DNA from: Alcanivorax sp. DSM 26293
Lineage (GTDB): Bacteria > Pseudomonadota > Gammaproteobacteria > Pseudomonadales > Alcanivoracaceae
NCBI RefSeq assembly: GCF_900107995.1
Contig: NZ_FNUM01000004.1
Span: 1 to 64,000 of the forward strand
Reading direction: 5' to 3'
DNA: 64,000 nt
In this document: piece after piece, positions 42,289-51,228 of the stretch
Layout: each line of letters opens with the position of its first letter
Numbering within the stretch: the stretch's first letter is position 1
Notes under the pieces: generated by a model
Told to the model about the DNA's origin: nothing
Database searches by the model: none
What the model saw: only the letters and a program-made list of their open reading frames with translations
Program-made: the position numbers and the translations under genes

Positions 42289-43667
42289 GCGCCTCCTTCG
42301 GCAGTTTCCGCATCGTTCATGGCCCGTTGCTGAGGAGTCAGCGTCAGGGAACGCGCCGGCTTGGTGGCCATATATCGCAAGGTGGCGATGTAGGACACCA
42401 GCAGGAACAGGTACAGCAATACATAGCCGAACAGGGTGCCGGCAACGGTGGCACTACTGTGATCCGCCACCACCTCGGAGGTGCGCAGCAGACCATCCAC
42501 AATCCAGGGCTGGCGACCGATTTCGGTCACGTACCAGCCCGCCAGCACCGCGACCCAGCCGGAGAAGGTCATCACCGACAGGGCCCGCAGCAGCCAGGTC
42601 TGGGTGTCGCGGTTTTCATCCCGGTTGCGGAACAGCCGCCAGGCCGACCACCAGCCCACCAGCACCATCAACATGCCGATGCCCACCATCACCCGGAACG
42701 CCCAGAACACCGGCGCCACCGGCGGGGCTTCTCCCTCGAACTCATTGAGCCCGAGCACTTCACCGTCCCACTCATGGGTCAGAATGAAGCTGGCCAGTTT
42801 GGGCACCTTGATGGCCATGTGGGTGGTCTTCTCTTCCTCATCGGGAAAGCCGAACAGGGTCAGCGGGGCACCCTTTTCCGTCTCCCAGATGCCCTCCATG
42901 GCGGCGATCTTGGCGGGCTGATGCTCCAGGGTGTTGAGGCCGTGCAGGTCACCGATAAATACCTGCAGCGGTGCCAGTACGGCAGCCATCAGCGCGCCGG
43001 TGCGCATCACCTTCCAGGTGGCCGGGCCATCCACGCCGCGCATGGCCCGCCAGGCGCTGATTCCCATGATCAGGAAGGCCGCGGTCAGCAGGGACGCGGT
43101 GAACATATGGGCGAAGCGATAGGGGAAGGAGGGGTTGAAGATCACCTCCCACCAGCTTTCCACGAAGAACACGCCATCCTCGATCCGGTAGCCCGTCGGG
43201 GTCTGCATCCAGGAGTTGAGGCTGAGAATCCAGAAGGCGGAAAACGAGGTGCCCACGGCGACCAGGGCAGTGGCGATCAGGTGAGTACGGTTGGACACCC
43301 GGTCCTTGCCGAACAGCATGATGCCCAGGAAAGACGCTTCCAGGAAAAATGCGGTCAGCACTTCATACCCCAGCAGGGGGCCGGCAATATTCCCGGCGCG
43401 CTCCATAAAGCCCGGCCAGTTGGTACCGAACTGAAAGCTCATGGTGATGCCGGACACCACCCCCAGGGCGAAACTCAGGGCAAAGATCTTTACCCAGAAA
43501 AAGTAGGCGTATTCCCAGGCCTTGTCACCGGAAAAGGTGTATCGCAACCGGAAATAGAACAACACCCAGCACAGGCCGATGGTGATAGTGGGAAACAGGA
43601 TATGGAAACTGATATTGGCCGCAAACTGCAGCCGGGCCAGCAGGAACGGATCGAACTCCACGGGCAT
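42285..43667 (-). CDS. cioA: Cytochrome bd-type (cyanide-insensitive) quinol oxidase subunit I
   Basis: A 460-aa haem-binding subunit that oxidises quinol and reduces oxygen. The N-terminal RLQFAANISFHILFPTITIG holds the first haem His; GYEVLTAFFLEASFLGIMLF carries the conserved acidic residues of helix III. The periplasmic Q loop is short, as in CioA rather than E. coli CydA. AGGGAGGG stands before ATG 43667. Such oxidases serve at low oxygen or under respiratory inhibition. Confidence 0.94.
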   Translation of the reverse strand: MPVEFDPFLLARLQFAANISFHILFPTITIGLCWVLFYFRLRYTFSGDKAWEYAYFFWVKIFALSFALGVVSGITMSFQFGTNWPGFMERAGNIAGPLLGYEVLTAFFLEASFLGIMLFGKDRVSNRTHLIATALVAVGTSFSAFWILSLNSWMQTPTGYRIEDGVFFVESWWEVIFNPSFPYRFAHMFTASLLTAAFLIMGISAWRAMRGVDGPATWKVMRTGALMAAVLAPLQVFIGDLHGLNTLEHQPAKIAAMEGIWETEKGAPLTLFGFPDEEEKTTHMAIKVPKLASFILTHEWDGEVLGLNEFEGEAPPVAPVFWAFRVMVGIGMLMVLVGWWSAWRLFRNRDENRDTQTWLLRALSVMTFSGWVAVLAGWYVTEIGRQPWIVDGLLRTSEVVADHSSATVAGTLFGYVLLYLFLLVSYIATLRYMATKPARSLTLTPQQRAMNDAETAEGGA

Positions 43668-44028
43668 ACCCTCCCTAATCAGGGGCTGTTGATGCTTTTC
43701 AGGCTAGCACATCCTTGCACAACGGCCAGATGACAAATTGCCCCAGGTCAACGCTCTGACAAATGGCGCGGGTGAATGCGCGCCTCTCCTTACAATAAAT
43801 CAACACAGGCACCTCCAGGCTTCTTCTGCAGAACCGCTACCCCATGTAAACAGGCGTTTGCGCAGGTAGCCGTGGCTGTGAGGAGGCCTTATTTACATAC
43901 CGCAACGCCGCCTCAGCAACGCTTACCCCACAGCAATTGAACGCACCGGCAAAGCTGGGTAGCTTATTGTCTGTAACCTTGCATCGCTTTTTGCCGCGAT
44001 GACGACAATAACCTGACTGCAGCGAGCC
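43668..44028. other. Gene-free interval between cioA and the integrase remnant
   Basis: 361 bp. It must contain the cio promoter, but I find no confident sigma70 pair or FNR site. No tRNA, repeat family member or att-like sequence is recognisable beside the integrase remnant. Confidence 0.45.
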
Positions 44029-45222
44029 ATGGCCCTGACTTCCGCGGATGTCCGCAACGCCGAACCCCTGAAAAAAGACTACAAGCTCCGAGACGACAAG
44101 GGGCTTTACCTGCTGGTAGAGGCCAACGGTAACCGTACCTGGAAATTCAGCTACCGGTTCGACGGCCGCAGCAAGGTCATCACCCTGGGCCCCTGCCCGG
44201 AGGTGACACTGGCCTTCGCCCGCCAGCTTCGCGACGAGGCCCGGGAGCTGATCGCCGACGGCACCGACCCGCTCACCCGCTGCGAGAAACGGGAGGTCTT
44301 CAGCCCCTCGGTGGAAACCTTCGAGGCGGTGGCACGGGACTAGCTGGAACGGGTCTACCGGTTTGAAGTGTCCGAAGAACAGTTCCGCCGCACCAAGCGG
44401 CAGATGGAAAACTATCTGATCTCCAGTATCGGCAAGCGAGTTGTCAGTGAAGTGACACCGGAAGATCTGAAGTCTCTGGCGGCAGCCCTGGGTGCCGAAG
44501 GCCATCTCGACAAGGGTAAGCGGGTACTGGGCATCGCCAAACGGGTCTATACCCATGCCCGCGACACCGGCGTGGCCGGCTACCAGCAGACCAGCGCCCT
44601 GCGCCGGCGGCTTACCGGCTCCGGCACCGAACCGGAATTCCTGGTCAGTACCCGCGAGCAGCTGTTCAATCTGGCCAGCGGTGTACTGGGGCAATGGAGC
44701 CGTACCACCACCACGGCGGCGCTGAAACTCACCGTCTGGTTACTGGCCCGCCCCAGCGAAATCGTCAACGCCCGCTGGTCCGACATGGACCTGGATGCCG
44801 GCGAATGGCGCATCCGCCGTAAAAGCACCGACAGCCCGGACGGCAGCAAAATCATCACCGTTCCCCTGCCCCGTCAGGCGGTGGAATTGCTGCGCGAAAT
44901 GGAACCGCTCACCGGCCGCCAGGAATACATCTTCCCCGGTACCCGTGACCGCAAGAAGCACCTGGGCGCCAGCACCCTCACCGGCGCCCTGAAGAAAGTG
45001 ACCCGCACCACCCCGGTGTCCACCGACAACCTGCGCACCCTGGCGGCCACCGCGCTGGGCGAACTGGGCTACCAGGCCGAGCAGATCCAGTCACAACTGC
45101 TCAACCAGACCGGCGATGAACAGAATGACCGCCAGGCCTACCTGGAAAAACGCCGGGAGATGCTACAGGCCTGGGCGGACTATCTGGACAACACGGTGAT
45201 TGGCAAGGTCACTCGCCGGTAA
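44029..45222 (+). pseudogene. Tyrosine recombinase (DUF4102-type integrase), amber stop and lost catalytic residues
   Basis: One continuous frame is interrupted only by TAG at 44341-44343. Codons 1-104 form the arm-binding DUF4102 domain (LRDDKGLYLLVEANGNRTWK, YRFDGRSKVITLGP). After the stop, 293 codons give the core-binding and catalytic domains (KLTVWLLARPSEIVNARW). In P4-type integrases this position is a conserved Trp (VARDW), so TGG to TAG explains the stop. The HxxR box reads TDNLR, the second His box QLLN, and the Tyr position near NDRQAYL does not align with AYNR. It is probably inactive as a recombinase. It lies between cioA and guaD with no cargo or tRNA. Confidence 0.82.
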
Positions 45223-45257
45223 CGACAGCCTGGCAACAAGACCCCGGAGCTCCCGCC

Positions 45258-45740
45258 ATGGAACCGCGCCTGAGTCACCAGATCCTGATAAAGACGGTGC
45301 TCTCCCTGTCGGAGGACAATGTTCGCCGGGGCCTGGGCGGGCCCTTTGCGGCACTGGTGGTCAAGGATGGCGCCATCATCGGCCAGGGCTGCAATCGGGT
45401 AACCGGCAAGCATGACCCGACGGCCCATGCGGAAATGGAGGCGATCCGCGCGGCCTGTCATCGGCTGGGCAGCCACCAGCTTGATGGCTGTGTGATCTAC
45501 AGCAGTTGCGAACCCTGCCCCATGTGCCTGGGCGCCATCTACTGGGCACGGCCTGACAAGCTGTTTTATCTGAACCGTCAGGCCGACGCGGCCCGTATCG
45601 GTTTTGATGATCAGTTTATCTACCAGGAGCTGGCTCTCCCTGCCGCACAGCGACAACTGGCCACTGAGCAGGTTGAGCATCCGCAACGGTTAACGGCGTT
45701 CCAGTTATGGCAGGCCAGTGAGGACCGGGAGGATTACTGA
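45258..45740 (+). CDS. guaD: Guanine deaminase, cytidine-deaminase fold
   Basis: A 160-aa nucleoside/base deaminase. Zinc ligands are H57 (HAE), C87 and C90 (CPMC), with proton shuttle E59. Over its length, including GGPFAALVVKDGAI, YSSCEPCPMCLGAIYWARP and IGFDDQFIYQEL, it parallels the Bacillus GuaD enzyme rather than tRNA deaminase TadA. It converts guanine to xanthine in purine salvage. Start 45258 follows GGAGCTCCC. Confidence 0.87.
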   Translation: MEPRLSHQILIKTVLSLSEDNVRRGLGGPFAALVVKDGAIIGQGCNRVTGKHDPTAHAEMEAIRAACHRLGSHQLDGCVIYSSCEPCPMCLGAIYWARPDKLFYLNRQADAARIGFDDQFIYQELALPAAQRQLATEQVEHPQRLTAFQLWQASEDREDY

Positions 45741-45813
45741 CCCCTCACACCCAATGACCCCGCCCAGCCCGGCCTGTTAACCTGTAGCCCTCATGGTTAG
45801 CAGAGCGCCCACA

Positions 45814-47271
45814 ATGACCCCCCCCTACGGTTTCCAGTTCGACAACAGTTACACCCATCTACCGGAAGACCTGTTTTCCCGCTGCCCCCTGCAGCCGGTG
45901 AAAGCACCGCAGATGGTGTTGTTCAACCGGGCCCTGGCCGGGGAGCTGGGACTGGACGGCGAGGCCCTGGACAGCCCGGCCGGGGCAGCGATTCTGGCCG
46001 GGAATGAACAGATCGACGGCAGCGACCCGATCGCCCAGGCCTACGCGGGCCACCAGTTCGGCAACCTGACCATGCTCGGCGATGGTCGCGCCATTCTGCT
46101 GGGCGAGCAGATGACACCGGACGGAGCCCGCCGGGATATCCAGCTCAAGGGCAGCGGCCGCACGGTCTTTTCCCGGGGCGGTGATGGCCGCGCGGCACTG
46201 GGCCCCATGCTGCGCGAATACATCATCAGCGAGGCCATGCATGGGCTGGGTATTCCTTCCACTCGCAGTCTGGCGGTGGTCCGCACCGGCGAATCCGTAT
46301 TACGGGAAACCGCCCTGCCCGGCGCCATTCTCACCCGGGTGGCAGCATCCCACCTGCGGGTAGGCACGTTCCAGTATGCCGCGGGCAGACAGAACCCGGC
46401 CCTGCTGGAAGCCTTGGTGGATTACACCCTGAACCGCCACTACCCGGACCAACAGGCCAGCGACAACAAGGCCCTGGCGTTGCTGGATGCGGTGATGGAG
46501 CGCCAGTTGGATCTGATCGTTCACTGGATGCGGGTGGGCTTTATCCACGGGGTGCTCAATACCGACAACGTGACACTCAGCGGCGAAGGCATCGACTTCG
46601 GCCCCTGCGCCTTTATGGACAGCTTCGATCCAGACACGGTGTTCAGTTCCATCGACCACCAGGGCCGCTACGCCTATGGCAATCAGCCCACCATCACCCA
46701 ATGGAACCTGAGCCGATTCGCCGAGACCCTGCTGCCACTGATCGACGAGGATGTGGACAGCGCCATCGAAAAAGCCACCGCGGTGATCAAATCCTTCAAC
46801 CAACGTTACAGTGAAAAATGGCTGGCGATGATGAAGAAGAAGCTGGGCCTGTTCGGTGATGACCCGGTGGATGAAAAGCTGATTACCGATCTGCTGGAAT
46901 GGATGAAAACCCAGCGGGCGGATTACACCAATACCTTCCGCGATATCACCCGCGAGACCTTCCCGGAACACCGCGACTATCAGGATGATGCCTTCATCAA
47001 CTGGCACCAGCGCTGGCAGGTTCGCCTGGGTCGCAACCGCAAACCGCTCAAGTCGTCCCTGTGCCTGATGCGCAATCACAACCCGGCGGTGATTCCCCGC
47101 AACCATCGTGTGGAAGACGCCTTGATCGCCGCTGAACAAGGTGACCTGGCTGTCACCACATCACTGTTGAACGCGCTGGCCGACCCCTATGGGGACCGCG
47201 ACCCGGACGACCACTATCGACAGCCGCCCGCACCGGAAGAGCGTGTTTGTCAGACTTTTTGCGGCACCTGA
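45814..47271 (+). CDS. selO: Protein adenylyltransferase SelO
   Basis: A 485-aa SelO/YdiU pseudokinase that transfers AMP to proteins. It shows AYAGHQFGNLTMLGDGRAIL, DIQLKGSGRTVFSRGGDGRA, the inverted active-site loop IHGVLNTDNVTLSGEG and DFGPCAFMD. The C-terminus CQTFCGT keeps the paired cysteines that correspond to the selenocysteine end of eukaryotic SelO. An ATG 21 bp earlier is possible; neither has a clear ribosome site. Confidence 0.94.
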   Translation: MTPPYGFQFDNSYTHLPEDLFSRCPLQPVKAPQMVLFNRALAGELGLDGEALDSPAGAAILAGNEQIDGSDPIAQAYAGHQFGNLTMLGDGRAILLGEQMTPDGARRDIQLKGSGRTVFSRGGDGRAALGPMLREYIISEAMHGLGIPSTRSLAVVRTGESVLRETALPGAILTRVAASHLRVGTFQYAAGRQNPALLEALVDYTLNRHYPDQQASDNKALALLDAVMERQLDLIVHWMRVGFIHGVLNTDNVTLSGEGIDFGPCAFMDSFDPDTVFSSIDHQGRYAYGNQPTITQWNLSRFAETLLPLIDEDVDSAIEKATAVIKSFNQRYSEKWLAMMKKKLGLFGDDPVDEKLITDLLEWMKTQRADYTNTFRDITRETFPEHRDYQDDAFINWHQRWQVRLGRNRKPLKSSLCLMRNHNPAVIPRNHRVEDALIAAEQGDLAVTTSLLNALADPYGDRDPDDHYRQPPAPEERVCQTFCGT

Positions 47272-47339
47272 TAACCGGTTGGCCCGACCCTGGATTTGCC
47301 CGGCCCACAAAAGACGCCGTAGTCTGGATCGCGATCAGG

Positions 47340-48011
47340 TCAGGGGGTCGATGAAAACGTGACGGAGAAGCCGCTGCGCTGCCATAGCCATGCCACCCAC
47401 AAGGTATGCAGGTTGATCAGCACGGCCAGCACCCACTCGAACCCATCGTCCATGCTGTCGTAGTGTTCCGGCCAGATCATCCCCAGAATCACTGACGTGA
47501 TCCCCACCAGCAGGGTAAACCCGCTCAGGGCGAACAGCCTGCGGCCCGCCCGGGATAGCGCCGTGGTACGCAGGGAGGCGCTCAATCCCAGTTGCGCCAG
47601 GTAGGTCAGCCCGAAGAACCCCACGACACCGATCCGACGCAGCAGGTAGGGCGTATCCCCCGCGTGGCCAAGCACCACCGTATAGAGAGCCAGAGGCAGG
47701 GCCGCCAGCATCCCCAACCCCCACCAGAGCCGGGGCTCCACCCCCAGCTGTCGCAGCCACTGGCGATTGCACCACCAGAACAACACCATGCAGACACAGG
47801 CAGGCAACATGCCCGCCTTGAAAGCGAAGTAGGCCGTGCCGGAACGGGACGCGCGGGAAATGCTGGTACAACCCTCGAACCAGGGCAGACACCAGGGGAC
47901 CAGCTGCTCACTGGCAGAAAGCAGATAGCAGACATGCATGGTCACCAGCGGCAACAGGGCAGTGGCCCAGGCCAGTGGTGCCAGACGGGCAGCGGTTGGC
48001 GACGTGGTCAT
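47340..48011 (-). CDS. Six-TM membrane protein, unknown (Frag1/DRAM-like layout)
   Basis: A 223-aa polytopic protein with about six TM helices and a short loop containing CTSISRASR between helices 1 and 2. That loop and topology recall Frag1/DRAM/Sfk1-type proteins; confidence is low. No ligand motif. It lies downstream of a perfect 34-bp palindrome. Confidence 0.66.
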   Translation of the reverse strand: MTTSPTAARLAPLAWATALLPLVTMHVCYLLSASEQLVPWCLPWFEGCTSISRASRSGTAYFAFKAGMLPACVCMVLFWWCNRQWLRQLGVEPRLWWGLGMLAALPLALYTVVLGHAGDTPYLLRRIGVVGFFGLTYLAQLGLSASLRTTALSRAGRRLFALSGFTLLVGITSVILGMIWPEHYDSMDDGFEWVLAVLINLHTLWVAWLWQRSGFSVTFSSTP

Positions 48012-48107
48012 GGAGTGAGATTAACGCAAGACAACGCGCCATCACACCAGTGGAATCACGGCCAGCGCGCCAACGGGTTACCGGAAAACACCAACCGTAA
48101 CACCTTG

Positions 48108-48191
48108 CGTAGGGTGCACTGAGCCTAAGGCGAACTGCACCGATCCGGCGTTTGAATGGTGCAGTTCGCCTTAGGCTCAGTGCACCCTACG
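48108..48191. repeat. Palindromic repeat, family D copy 2 (perfect 34-bp arms)
   Basis: Arm 48108-48141 begins CGTAGGGTGCACTGAGCCTA; arm 48158-48191 is its exact complement, around a 16-base loop. It lies between yghU and the membrane protein gene. Longest perfect palindrome in the window. Confidence 0.92.
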
Positions 48192-48213
48192 TTTTAGCAA
48201 GCCCTGGAGTTTG

Positions 48214-49086
48214 CTATTGCTCACCTTGCAGTTTGTCCAGGGTGCGCAGCCCGAAGTCGCTGGCGTCATGCCGCTCCCACAATTGACTGGAGGGTTCCCC
48301 CCAGGCCCGGTTTACCTTACGGCCACGCTCCACCGCCGGACGTTGGCGGATTTGCTCCGTCCAGCGCAACACATTCTTGTAGGTGTGCGCTTCGATAAAC
48401 TCCGCCGCCTCATAGACCTTGTTGGTCACCAGCGCCCCATACCAGGGCCAGATCGCCATGTCGGCAATGGTGTATTCATCGCCGGCAATGTAATCGTTTT
48501 CCGCCAGCTGACGATCCAGCACATCCAGTTGGCGCTTGATCTCCATGGTGTAGCGATTGATCGGGTATTCGTACTTTTCCGGGGCATAGGCATAAAAATG
48601 GCCGAAGCCGCCTCCCAGCAAGGGCGCACTGCCCATTTGCCAGAACAGCCAGCTCAACGTTTCGGTACGCTTGCCCGGTTCCTCGGGCAGAAACTCGCCG
48701 AATTTTTCTGCCAGATACAGCAGGATATTGCCGGACTCGAACACCCGACGCGGCGGGGTAACGCTGTGATCCACCATGGCGGGAATCTTGGAGTTGGGAT
48801 TCACCTCCACAAAGCCACTGCCGAACTGATCGCCATTCTGGATATTGATCAACCAGGCATCGTACTCCGCGTCCTTGTGGCCTTTTTCCAGCAGCTCTTC
48901 GAGCATCACGGTGACCTTTACGCCATTGGGGGTCGCCAGGGAGTATAGCTGCAGGGGATGCTTGCCCACTTGCAGTGCCTTGTCATGGGTGGGCCCGGCG
49001 ATGGGCCGGTTGATATTGGCAAAGGCACCGCCGTTAGCCTGGTCCCATTTCCAGACGCGAGGTGGGGTGTAGGTGGGGTCAGACAT
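48214..49086 (-). CDS. yghU: Glutathione-dependent disulfide-bond oxidoreductase YghU
   Basis: A 290-aa GST of the Nu/YghU class. It has the N-terminal extension YTPPRVWKWDQANGGAFANI, the thioredoxin fold HPLQLYSLATPNGVKVTVML with the Thr that activates glutathione, and the all-helical C-terminal domain (EYTIADMAIWPWYGA). GGAGC precedes ATG 49086. It reduces disulfide bonds using two glutathiones. Confidence 0.92.
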   Translation of the reverse strand: MSDPTYTPPRVWKWDQANGGAFANINRPIAGPTHDKALQVGKHPLQLYSLATPNGVKVTVMLEELLEKGHKDAEYDAWLINIQNGDQFGSGFVEVNPNSKIPAMVDHSVTPPRRVFESGNILLYLAEKFGEFLPEEPGKRTETLSWLFWQMGSAPLLGGGFGHFYAYAPEKYEYPINRYTMEIKRQLDVLDRQLAENDYIAGDEYTIADMAIWPWYGALVTNKVYEAAEFIEAHTYKNVLRWTEQIRQRPAVERGRKVNRAWGEPSSQLWERHDASDFGLRTLDKLQGEQ

Positions 49087-49190
49087 AGTTGCTCCCGATC
49101 GATAACAGGCATGGCCTGTGCACGTTGAATGTTGTCTCATCATGGCCAGCCCGGGCGCCCGGAACAAGCTGAAAAAAATGGACAAACGCT

Positions 49191-50990
49191 TCAAATTAAT
49201 CGATCGGTCGACTCACTCTCATGCTGTTGCACTTCCCAAAGGTGCGCATACAAACCGCCCCGGGCCAGCAACTCAACATGGCTGCCCTGCTCCGCCACCT
49301 GGCCGTTATCCAGCACAATGATGCGATCCGCATCCATGATGGTGGACAGGCGATGGGCAATCACCAGGGTGGTCTGTTGATGAGAAATCTCACCGATGGC
49401 CTTGAGAATGATCTTTTCGGAGTGACTGTCCAGCGACGACGTGGCTTCATCAAAAACCATAATGGGCGGATGCTTGAGCAAAGCACGGGCGATGGACACC
49501 CGCTGCTTTTCGCCGCCGGACAGTTTCAGGCCCCGCTCACCCACCATGGTGTTCTCGCCCTTCGGCAGGGAGGCGATGAAGTCGGACAGGTAGGCCAGAC
49601 GAATGGCCTCTCGCACCTCATCATCACTGGCGTCAATGCGACCATAACGGACGTTCTCGAAAATGCTGGTATTGAATAGCACCGTATCCTGGGGCACCAC
49701 GCCGATCTGTCGGCGCAGGGAACGCTGGCTGACCTGGCGAACGGACTGGCCATCGATGGTGATGTCTCCGCTGCTCACGTCATAAAAGCGAAACAGCAGT
49801 TTGAAGAGGGTGGATTTGCCCGCCCCGCTGCTGCCCACAATCGCCACCTTCTGTTTGGACGGCACGGTAAAACTGACGCCACGAATAATGTCCCGCGTAT
49901 CGCCATAACCGAAGTGCACATCATGGAAACGGATCTCGCCGTCAGCCACGGTCAGTTCTGTGGCGTCATCGCGATCCACCACGCCCGGTTTCACGTCCAG
50001 CACCGCAAACATGTTTTCAATATTGGTCATGGCCCCTTTCATTTCCCGGTACACGAAACCGAGAAAATTCAGCGGCATGAACACCTGCATCATGAAGGCA
50101 TTGATCAGCACGAAGTCACCCAGGGTCATCACCTTGTCGGTGACCTGCACTGCCGCCAGCACCATGGCGGCGGTCACCGCCACGGCAATAATCAGGGACT
50201 GCCCTGCATTGAGCGCAAACAGTGACAGGCGGTTCTTGCCCCGGGCCAGCTCCCAGCGCTCCAGGTTTTCGTCGTAGTGGCGCGCCTCAAAATCCTCGTT
50301 GGTGAAGTATTTCACCGTTTCATAGTTGAGCAGGCTGTCGATGGCGCGGGTGCTGCTGGAGGACTCCGCCTGGTTAGCCTCACGGATAAAGGCCAGCCGC
50401 CATTCCGTGGCGAACACGGAAAAGCCCACGTAGGCGGCTACCGACACCGCCACAATCAGGGCAAACCAGACATCGTAATTCCACAGCAGCAGCCCGATGA
50501 CCATGCCGATTTCCAGCAGGGTGGGCAGGATATTGAACACCATGAAGCGCAGCAGAAAACTGATGCCATTGGTGCCCCGCTCGATATCCCGGGACAGGCC
50601 GCCGGTGCGACGATTGAGATGAAAATCCAGATCCAGGGTGTGCAGGTGACGAAACACCTGCAGGCCAATCCGGCGCATGGCGCGCTCGGTGACGCGGCCG
50701 AATAAGGTATCGCGCAGCTCACCAAACAACACATTGGAAAACCGCACCACGCCGTAGGCCAGCAACAGCCCCAGCGGCAGGGTAATCAGCTCACTGACAT
50801 CCTTGGCGTCCAGCCCGTCGACGATATGCTTGAGAATAAACGGCAGCCCCACACTGGCCAGCTTGGCCAGCACCAGGCACAGCACCGCCAGGCCAATGCG
50901 GGCGCGAAATTCCAGCAGGTAGGGAAACAGGGTTTTCAGCACGGACCAGTCGATGGGCTTGGGGGTCACATCCTGGCTCATACCGCGCAT
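49191..50990 (-). CDS. ATM1-type heavy-metal/glutathione-conjugate ABC exporter
   Basis: A 599-aa fused exporter with six TM helices (residues about 25-330) and an ATP-binding domain with Walker A VGSSGAGKS, signature LSGGEKQRVSIARAL, Walker B IMVFDEATSSLDS and switch His in IAHRLST. NYETVKYFTNEDFE in the TM region is the Atm1/HMT1 hallmark. These proteins export glutathione-linked or metal-bound compounds. YghU, encoded next door, also uses glutathione. Confidence 0.92.
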   Translation of the reverse strand: MRGMSQDVTPKPIDWSVLKTLFPYLLEFRARIGLAVLCLVLAKLASVGLPFILKHIVDGLDAKDVSELITLPLGLLLAYGVVRFSNVLFGELRDTLFGRVTERAMRRIGLQVFRHLHTLDLDFHLNRRTGGLSRDIERGTNGISFLLRFMVFNILPTLLEIGMVIGLLLWNYDVWFALIVAVSVAAYVGFSVFATEWRLAFIREANQAESSSSTRAIDSLLNYETVKYFTNEDFEARHYDENLERWELARGKNRLSLFALNAGQSLIIAVAVTAAMVLAAVQVTDKVMTLGDFVLINAFMMQVFMPLNFLGFVYREMKGAMTNIENMFAVLDVKPGVVDRDDATELTVADGEIRFHDVHFGYGDTRDIIRGVSFTVPSKQKVAIVGSSGAGKSTLFKLLFRFYDVSSGDITIDGQSVRQVSQRSLRRQIGVVPQDTVLFNTSIFENVRYGRIDASDDEVREAIRLAYLSDFIASLPKGENTMVGERGLKLSGGEKQRVSIARALLKHPPIMVFDEATSSLDSHSEKIILKAIGEISHQQTTLVIAHRLSTIMDADRIIVLDNGQVAEQGSHVELLARGGLYAHLWEVQQHESESTDRLI

Positions 50991-51103
50991 AACAAGGCCT
51001 GCTTTGGAGAAAAGAGCCCGCAGTATAACAACATGGCGGGCAACAATCGGATGACGGAGCGCCCGGGAACCCTATTACCGTTAATGAAACATTTTCCGGC
51101 TTT

Positions 51104-51186
51104 CCGTAGGAGCGTCGCTCGCGGCGCGATTGCTAACGCCGGGTTATGCACTTCGTTCCGGTTCGCGCCGCCAGCGACGCTCCTAC
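51104..51186. repeat. Palindromic repeat, family A copy 4
   Basis: Left arm 51104-51130 begins CCGTAGGAGCGTCGCTCGCG; right arm 51162-51186 ends CCAGCGACGCTCCTAC. The two arms derive from the two sequence variants of this family (CTCGCG and CTGGCG). It lies between two minus-strand genes. Confidence 0.85.
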
Positions 51187-51228
51187 AAATAATGCCATTG
51201 CTAGGGCATGCCGGTTTTCATCGTCGGG

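Noticed and set aside
42327..43733. 468-codon plus-strand frame opposite cioA
   Set aside because: Antisense to a well-supported oxidase subunit; low-complexity His/Gly/Gln-rich translation.
43668..44028. tRNA or att site beside the integrase remnant
   Set aside because: No cloverleaf, T-loop motif or direct repeat could be found in this interval.
43837..44694. 285-codon minus-strand frame over the integrase region
   Set aside because: The plus strand carries recognisable integrase domains; the minus frame has none and no ribosome site.
45258..45740. Calling the deaminase tadA (tRNA adenosine deaminase)
   Set aside because: The sequence around the zinc site and the C-terminal IGFDDQFIYQEL segment match guanine deaminase better than TadA.
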